Positions 60,192 through 64,000 of a DNA stretch of 64,000 nt are shown one piece after another. The stretch comes from Selenomonas ruminantium subsp. ruminantium ATCC 12561 (GTDB taxonomy: Bacteria; Bacillota; Negativicutes; Selenomonadales; Selenomonadaceae): positions 7,528 to 71,527 of the forward strand of contig NZ_AUJE01000010.1 of the NCBI RefSeq assembly GCF_000424065.1, read 5' to 3'. The position numbers and the translations under genes were made by a program. A model generated the notes under the pieces. The model was not told the origin of the DNA. It searched no databases and worked only from the letters and a program-made list of their open reading frames with translations. Each line of letters opens with the position of its first letter. The first letter of the stretch is position 1.

Positions 60192-60707
60192 TTAGCCGAT
60201 TACGAGTAACCCTTCAATGAGATGTGGTATACCGTTCATGTGAAGCTTGAAGAATTTGTCGTAGTTCTTCTGATAGTTAGGGCTGTTTTTAACCTTGTCG
60301 TTCCAGATTTTTACCGAGTTCATCATGTCATGGCAAAAATCAAGAACATCAATACAGACAGCATTATCAGCAGGATTCATGCCGTAGAACCTAGTGTTGT
60401 CTATCTTTATCATTGGGTTAGGGTAAACGAACAGGATTCTACGTTTATACGTTTCAGATTCCCTAGCTTTTGCGAATGCGTTGCCTTCATGTATCATCGA
60501 GCATCTAAAATCATAGCATTCTTCTGCTGTAAGATGTTGCGGTGAAACGTGCTTGTTATACCACTCCTTATACCTTTCTCTGTCGTAATCTCCATAACCT
60601 CCTTCTAGCTGTGCGCATATGGCTGGCAAGGTGAGTGTGGACTGTAGTGCAACGAAGTATAGTTGTTGATTTAGGGTTACAGCTATCTGACGAAGTAACT
60701 CATCCAT
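60192..60707 (-). CDS. Moron protein with HEPN-like motif
   Basis: Protein of 171 residues, mainly helical. DFRCSMIHEGNAF contains an R-x4-H motif in the context seen in HEPN-type RNase or HEPN-like proteins. It is transcribed against the tail genes behind a perfect AAAGGAGGTGATT. Likely a lysogenic gene, perhaps defensive; the activity is an inference from one motif. Confidence 0.6.
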   Translation of the reverse strand: MDELLRQIAVTLNQQLYFVALQSTLTLPAICAQLEGGYGDYDRERYKEWYNKHVSPQHLTAEECYDFRCSMIHEGNAFAKARESETYKRRILFVYPNPMIKIDNTRFYGMNPADNAVCIDVLDFCHDMMNSVKIWNDKVKNSPNYQKNYDKFFKLHMNGIPHLIEGLLVIG

Positions 60708-60759
60708 TTGGAATCACCTCCTTTCGAGGTAAGTATATCAAAATAAGGAGGAAATAGAA

Positions 60760-60969
60760 ATGACTAATAAAAAATGTGAAAAAGTAACCCTAACTGTAAA
60801 AGAACTAAGGGAACTGCTTTCACAGTATGATGATTCATTGAAGGTCATAATTGGTTACGAGTGCGTATGTATATCAAACATAACGAAAAAGATGGTGTAT
60901 ACCCACGAAAGTAAACGATTAGGTGAGCGCATTTTATTCATTGATACAGATGCTGATAATGAAGATTAG
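60760..60969 (+). CDS. Small acidic protein, tandem copy 1
   Basis: Protein of 69 residues with LTVKELRELLSQYDDSLKVI. The same pattern opens the next gene, so the two are tandem duplicates. Unknown role. Confidence 0.6.
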   Translation: MTNKKCEKVTLTVKELRELLSQYDDSLKVIIGYECVCISNITKKMVYTHESKRLGERILFIDTDADNED

Positions 60970-60979
60970 GGTGGTCAAA

Positions 60980-61210
60980 ATGACGGTCAAAGAGTTAAGA
61001 GAAGTGTTGCTAAAATATGATGATGATTTAGAGGTTGTCCTCATTCATGACGTTGGTTGCTGCGTTGGCTCGATAGAGGAGAATATGATAGTTCTGGAAA
61101 AGAAAGAAGATTGGTATGAAGATGGGTGGGAAAGAAAATTGGGATGGGTAAAGGGCGATAAAGTGTTGGTTTTTGATGAAGATGCAGTCGATGATGATGA
61201 ATACGATTGA
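60980..61210 (+). CDS. Small acidic protein, tandem copy 2
   Basis: Protein of 76 residues beginning MTVKELREVLLKYDDDLEVV, like copy 1, with a strongly acidic end (DEDAVDDDEYD). The leader GGTGGTCAAA before its ATG recurs before the tiny frame at 61221. Confidence 0.6.
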   Translation: MTVKELREVLLKYDDDLEVVLIHDVGCCVGSIEENMIVLEKKEDWYEDGWERKLGWVKGDKVLVFDEDAVDDDEYD

Positions 61211-61220
61211 GGTGGTCAAA

Positions 61221-61271
61221 ATGGAAATCATAAATACGGTAGCGCAGTCTGTAGTTTACATTAATTTGTAA
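61221..61271 (+). CDS. 16-residue frame, possible decayed third copy
   Basis: It shares the leader GAGGTGGTCAAAATG with copy 2 but encodes only 16 residues with no likeness. It is probably the truncated remains of a third tandem unit, or not translated. Confidence 0.25.
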   Translation: MEIINTVAQSVVYINL

Positions 61272-61274
61272 ATT

Positions 61275-61306
61275 AAAAGCCTGCCGATATGTCTTAGCAG
61301 GCTTTT
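61275..61306. terminator. Bidirectional terminator
   Basis: AAAAGCCTGC, 12-base loop, GCAGGCTTTT. It ends the plus-strand small genes and the minus-strand toxin-antitoxin pair. Confidence 0.88.
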
Positions 61307-61309
61307 GAT

Positions 61310-61588
61310 TTAAAGTGTGGCAAATTCAATTTTCAAGCGGCAGCCAAGACCGGAGGCAAGGCGTTTAAGTGTCCTGATGGATGGATTGGCATTGCCGTTT
61401 TCTAATTTGCTGATATCAGCCTGGGCAATGCCAGTACGAGCAGCTAACTCTTTTTGCGTGATGCCTTGTCGTTCTCGTGCATCAATCATGGCGCGGATGA
61501 TGGCAAATTCCGGCTCCAAGGCATCATATTCAGCCTTGAGTTCAGGGTCTTTTAGTTGCTCATTGAGAAATTCACGAAACTCGCTCAT
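61310..61588 (-). CDS. HigA-like antitoxin (XRE)
   Basis: Protein of 92 residues with a C-terminal XRE helix-turn-helix (ITQKELAARTGIAQADISKL) and an N-terminal helical toxin-binding part. A longer frame reaches back into the toxin gene, but GGAAGAAG supports the ATG at 61588, one base after the toxin stop. As in other HigBA pairs the toxin comes first. It probably binds the palindromes at 61963-62006. Confidence 0.87.
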   Translation of the reverse strand: MSEFREFLNEQLKDPELKAEYDALEPEFAIIRAMIDARERQGITQKELAARTGIAQADISKLENGNANPSIRTLKRLASGLGCRLKIEFATL

Positions 61589-61589
61589 T

Positions 61590-61940
61590 TTACTTCTTCC
61601 TTTCCAGATAATCCTTACGATACTTCTTGGCGCGGTCAATTTCGCCTTTCGGCGTTTTCTGAGATTTTTTGACGAAGCCATGCGTTAAAATGATTTCATG
61701 ATTTAACACAAAGAAATACATAACGCGGGAAATGTCACTGCCGACTTTGGCACGTAGTTCAAAGATACCGTCGTCCAAATGCTTGGAGTAGGGCTCACGA
61801 AGGAGATTACCTTTATCTTCCAGTGTTTCAATGGTGCGAAGCATTTTTGCACGCATTTTCTTGTCCAGCCCGAGGACAAAATCTTTAGCAGGTTTATCGC
61901 CGTTAGGGAGGGTATAAAACTCAACTTGAAAATCAGACAT
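61590..61940 (-). CDS. HigB/RelE-like toxin
   Basis: Protein of 116 residues of the phage-derived Gp49/HigB type within the RelE superfamily (VEFYTLPNGDKPAKDFV, then GIFELRAKVGSDISRVMYFF, ILTHGFVKKSQKTP). Members cleave mRNA on the ribosome. First gene of the pair, behind its own promoter with overlapping operators. Confidence 0.88.
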   Translation of the reverse strand: MSDFQVEFYTLPNGDKPAKDFVLGLDKKMRAKMLRTIETLEDKGNLLREPYSKHLDDGIFELRAKVGSDISRVMYFFVLNHEIILTHGFVKKSQKTPKGEIDRAKKYRKDYLERKK

Positions 61941-61962
61941 ACGGACTCCTTAAATATGTGTT

Positions 61963-62006
61963 TTATCCTATATCAATAGAATATAGGATAAATCCTATAT
62001 TGTCAA
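61963..62006 (-). promoter_or_regulatory. Promoter and operators of the toxin-antitoxin pair
   Basis: On the minus strand: TTGACA (complement of 62001-62006), 17 bp, TATTCT (complement of 61978-61983). A perfect palindrome ATATAGGATAAATCCTATAT fills 61981-62000, and a further half-site TTATCCTATAT lies at 61963-61973. Binding would block the promoter. Confidence 0.78.
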
Positions 62007-62072
62007 GGGGAATGTATTAAATGCAAAGAGAGGCGGCGAAAATAGCCGCTTTTTTGATAGGAGGAATTCAAT

Positions 62073-62534
62073 TTGAATATATTTACAGAGATTTTCAAAT
62101 CGATGGTTCCCGTACGCTTGGAAGCCATGTGGGGAGCTGTGGTGGGGGCTTTTGGGATATTGGCCAGTCATATTTGGGGCGCGTGGAATAATATGACCGA
62201 AGTTCTCGTTGTGATGATGGTCATTGACTATGCCAGTGGCGTACTGGCGGCTTTTATCAATCCAGAATTAGCCGCCAACAGCAAGAAGGGCTTTATCGGC
62301 ATTGCCCGAAAGGTTTTCATATTTCTTTTGGTGGTGATGGCGAATGAAATGGATAGGGCACTAAGCATACATGAGATTTGCACCATGACAACCTTCTTTT
62401 ATATAGCCAATGAAGGTTTGTCGATTACGGAAAATGCGGCCAAAGTCGGAGTGCCGATTCCATCGTTTATCCTGAATTCTTTGGAACAACTGTCTCGTGA
62501 AAAGAAAGCGCGGGAGAACAAGGGGGAGAAATGA
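62073..62534 (+). CDS. Phage holin
   Basis: Protein of 153 residues with three or four hydrophobic segments (about 20-37, 42-62, 82-100, 105-120) of the phage holin family that includes TcdE (Phage_holin_4_1). It permeabilises the inner membrane so that the lysozyme can reach the wall. AGGAGG supports a TTG start at 62073. Confidence 0.87.
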   Translation: MNIFTEIFKSMVPVRLEAMWGAVVGAFGILASHIWGAWNNMTEVLVVMMVIDYASGVLAAFINPELAANSKKGFIGIARKVFIFLLVVMANEMDRALSIHEICTMTTFFYIANEGLSITENAAKVGVPIPSFILNSLEQLSREKKARENKGEK

Positions 62535-62704
62535 ATGGCTTAGCATGGACAGAACTATACAACAAATTTGCCGCCTTTGCTTATGTAGCAAGGCGGCAAG
62601 GCTTTTATGTGGGGCAGGTGCAGGAGATGGAGTACAGCCTATTTGAGATGTGCCCGTTTCCGAGAAATTACAGGCCGGATAAGAAGGGAGTAAAGCACAA
62701 ATGA
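62531..62704 (+). CDS. Small protein between holin and lysozyme
   Basis: Protein of 57 residues, overlapping the holin stop (ATGA) and the lysozyme start. Aromatic N-terminus (WTELYNKFAAFAYVARRQGF). It may be a lysis accessory; I do not recognise it. Confidence 0.5.
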   Translation: MNGLAWTELYNKFAAFAYVARRQGFYVGQVQEMEYSLFEMCPFPRNYRPDKKGVKHK

Positions 62705-63312
62705 AGGTAATTGATATCAGTGCATGGCAGGAAAATGTAGACTGGCAGGCCGTCAAGGACGCTAGCATTGAAGGCGTTATCCTAAAAATTGGAGAACATG
62801 CCCATCTTGATGATATGTTTATCGACCATATCAATAAAGCCGTGGAATACGGCCTGCAGTATGGTGTGTACTACTTTGCCCATGCGTGCACCTACGATGA
62901 AGCTGTGGACGAGGCTGACCAGGTGGCCGCATGGCTGGAAGAATATCTGCGCGGGGAGACTCCGCCCCTGGGAATCTGGTACGATGCGGAAAGCAAGCGG
63001 ATGCTCAACGGCGATGTAACGGAGTGCTGCCGGGCGTTCATCAATCGGTTGACCGATTATGGACATCAGTATAATGGAATCTACGCCAGCTGGAACTGGC
63101 TGAGCGCTGAAGGGAGCCATTACATCCGGATTGCGGATTTGCCCGATTACGTGCCGTACTGGGTGGCCAACTATGGCAGCGGAAACACCTTCGAGACGGC
63201 CTGCCGGGATTATCTCAAAGAGGAATATCCGGATAACATCATCCGGATGCACCAGTTCACGGACAATCTGGATGGCTTCGGGTATGATGCCAATATCTAC
63301 TATGAGGATTAA
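62701..63312 (+). CDS. GH25 lysozyme (endolysin)
   Basis: Muramidase of 203 residues with the GH25 motifs IDISAWQ (catalytic Asp5), YFAHACTYDEAVDEAD, GIWYDAES with the acidic pair, and HQFTDNLDGFGYDANIYY at the end. No signal peptide and no separate wall-binding domain, so release depends on the holin. AAGGGAG precedes the ATG. Confidence 0.94.
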   Translation: MKVIDISAWQENVDWQAVKDASIEGVILKIGEHAHLDDMFIDHINKAVEYGLQYGVYYFAHACTYDEAVDEADQVAAWLEEYLRGETPPLGIWYDAESKRMLNGDVTECCRAFINRLTDYGHQYNGIYASWNWLSAEGSHYIRIADLPDYVPYWVANYGSGNTFETACRDYLKEEYPDNIIRMHQFTDNLDGFGYDANIYYED

Positions 63313-63348
63313 CTCGATAACAATTCGTTATTGAGTTAAAGCAAGTAA

Positions 63349-63390
63349 AGGCCCATACCAGCTGTGATATGCTGGTATGGGCCTATTTTT
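63349..63390 (+). terminator. End-of-prophage terminator
   Basis: GGCCCATACCAGC and its complement around an 8-base loop, then TATTTTT. It prevents late transcription from running into the host regulator. A weaker hairpin precedes it at 63311-63337. Confidence 0.9.
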
Positions 63391-63407
63391 GTCTGCGGCT
63401 TGTCTGC
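63389..63407 (+). promoter_or_regulatory. Candidate integrase arm-type sites, right
   Basis: TTGTCTGC at 63389 and 63400, 11 bp apart, same spacing and orientation as the pair at 19076 and 19087. In the circular phage the two clusters flank the att core. Confidence 0.6.
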
Positions 63408-63521
63408 ATTTGTCATCAAAAACACCTAATTACTTTAAAATACGCTAAAAAGTGAAAATTTGTTAGGCTTAGAGTGATAAAGGCTTAAAAACATTTCTTG
63501 CCTGCAAAAAATTCTTGTCCC

Positions 63522-63545
63522 TTTCATTGGATTTTCAAGAAAACA
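63522..63545 (+). repeat. attR core
   Basis: 24 bp identical to 19012-19035. Here it also contains the -35 hexamer of the next promoter. Confidence 0.93.
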
Positions 63546-63555
63546 TGCTTATAAT
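63527..63555 (+). promoter_or_regulatory. Promoter of the response regulator, overlapping attR
   Basis: TTGGAT (63527-63532), 17 bp, TATAAT (63550-63555). The -35 box and most of the spacer lie within the att core; only the -10 box is purely host DNA. Confidence 0.7.
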
Positions 63556-63587
63556 AGATAAGGAAATATGAATTTGGAGGTGCGGTT

Positions 63588-64000
63588 ATGCGTGTTTTAT
63601 TGGCAGAAGATGACCGACGCTTAGGCAAGTTAGTGCAATATATGCTGGAGCAGAATAAGATAAAGGCTGACTGGGTGACTAATGGCAGTGAAGTCTATGA
63701 GTACGCCATGTACACCGATTATGATATCCTGATTCTCGACTGGATGATGCCGGGGGAAAACGGCATTGATATCTGTAAGCGGCTGCGCAGTGAGGGGTAT
63801 GCCAAGGCAATTTTAATGCTGACGGCTCGCGATTCGGTGGAAGACCGGGTATCGGGACTAGATGCTGGGGCAGATGATTATTTGGTGAAGCCCTTTGAAT
63901 TTGCTGAACTCATGGCGCGTTTGCGGGCTTTAGGGCGACGCAGCACGCAGCAGATTCAGCAGGACAAGGTGGAAGTGGGCGAATTTACGCTGAACCGCAC
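63588..64000 (+). CDS. OmpR-family response regulator, cut by the window edge
   Basis: The first 137 residues of a response regulator: acidic pair D8/D9, phospho-acceptor Asp51 in LILDWMMP, Thr in MLTARD and Lys in LVKPFEF. The DNA-binding domain has just begun (EVGEFTLNR). TTTGGAGG precedes the ATG. Before integration this gene followed htpG directly. Partner kinase and targets lie outside the window. Confidence 0.93.
   Translation, partial: MRVLLAEDDRRLGKLVQYMLEQNKIKADWVTNGSEVYEYAMYTDYDILILDWMMPGENGIDICKRLRSEGYAKAILMLTARDSVEDRVSGLDAGADDYLVKPFEFAELMARLRALGRRSTQQIQQDKVEVGEFTLNR

Larger units (their letters stand above)
19012..63545. mobile_element. Prophage with lambda-like head and P2-like contractile tail
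   Basis: About 44.5 kb bounded by a perfect 24-bp direct repeat. All expected modules are present in order: integrase and lysogeny genes (minus strand), CI/Cro switch, a plasmid-like replication and partition block, late activator, packaging, head, contractile tail, fibre, morons, holin and lysozyme. Damage is limited: an inserted element splits the head protease gene, and the PemK-like, BRO-like and serine-recombinase genes are broken. Inducibility cannot be judged from sequence. Confidence 0.95.

Overview
The window looks like a piece of chromosome from an anaerobic, Gram-negative-enveloped Firmicute of the class Negativicutes, probably a Selenomonas/Mitsuokella-type organism. This is an inference from gene content and codon style; there is no rRNA gene to settle it. 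About 19 kb of host sequence on the left is followed by one complete-looking 44.5-kb prophage (19012-63545) and the start of a host response regulator at the right edge.

Host part, 1-19011. After about 500 bases without a convincing gene come: an OmpR-type two-component pair; a thiol/peroxide defence cluster (thioredoxin reductase, glutaredoxin, glutathione peroxidase, rubrerythrin); a small PAS-like protein; a gutted FMN reductase gene carrying a 419-bp IS200/IS605-type relic; a phenolic acid decarboxylase-esterase operon with two PadR-like operators; an FAD oxidoreductase behind a double palindrome; and an L-lactate dehydrogenase family gene. Next is a four-gene signalling operon in which two membrane-anchored BMP-type binding proteins sit beside a hybrid histidine kinase and a double-receiver protein. 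The part ends with htpG under a CIRCE element. The two-component pair and the thiol cluster share the same direct-repeat operator at the same distance from their -10 boxes, so the pair probably regulates both itself and the cluster.

Prophage, 19012-63545. A perfect 24-bp direct repeat marks attL and attR. The lysogeny block (19.1-24.9 kb, mostly minus strand) holds a tyrosine integrase, an Abi_2 protein, a secreted Ada-like zinc protein, a serine-recombinase relic, a frameshifted PemK/MazF-like gene, a candidate type I toxin-antitoxin locus, ImmA and the CI/Cro switch. The early block (25-37.8 kb) resembles a plasmid: a HUH-type Rep with a possible countertranscribed RNA, RecU, ParA, ParB, SSB and a second tyrosine recombinase, followed by many tiny genes and a second candidate type I toxin. 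The late block (37.9-63.3 kb) is a mosaic: an ArpU-like activator, a lambda-type packaging and head module, then a P2-type contractile tail with sheath, tube, frameshifted chaperone, tape measure, baseplate and fibre, then morons, a HigBA-like pair, holin and GH25 lysozyme.

The most notable single observation is a 185-bp element with perfect 13-bp terminal inverted repeats and a 4-bp target duplication inserted inside the head protease-scaffold gene. Removing the element and one target copy rejoins the gene exactly in frame. The integration site is also unusual: the att core begins in the T-tract of the htpG terminator and, at attR, supplies the -35 box of the downstream response regulator.
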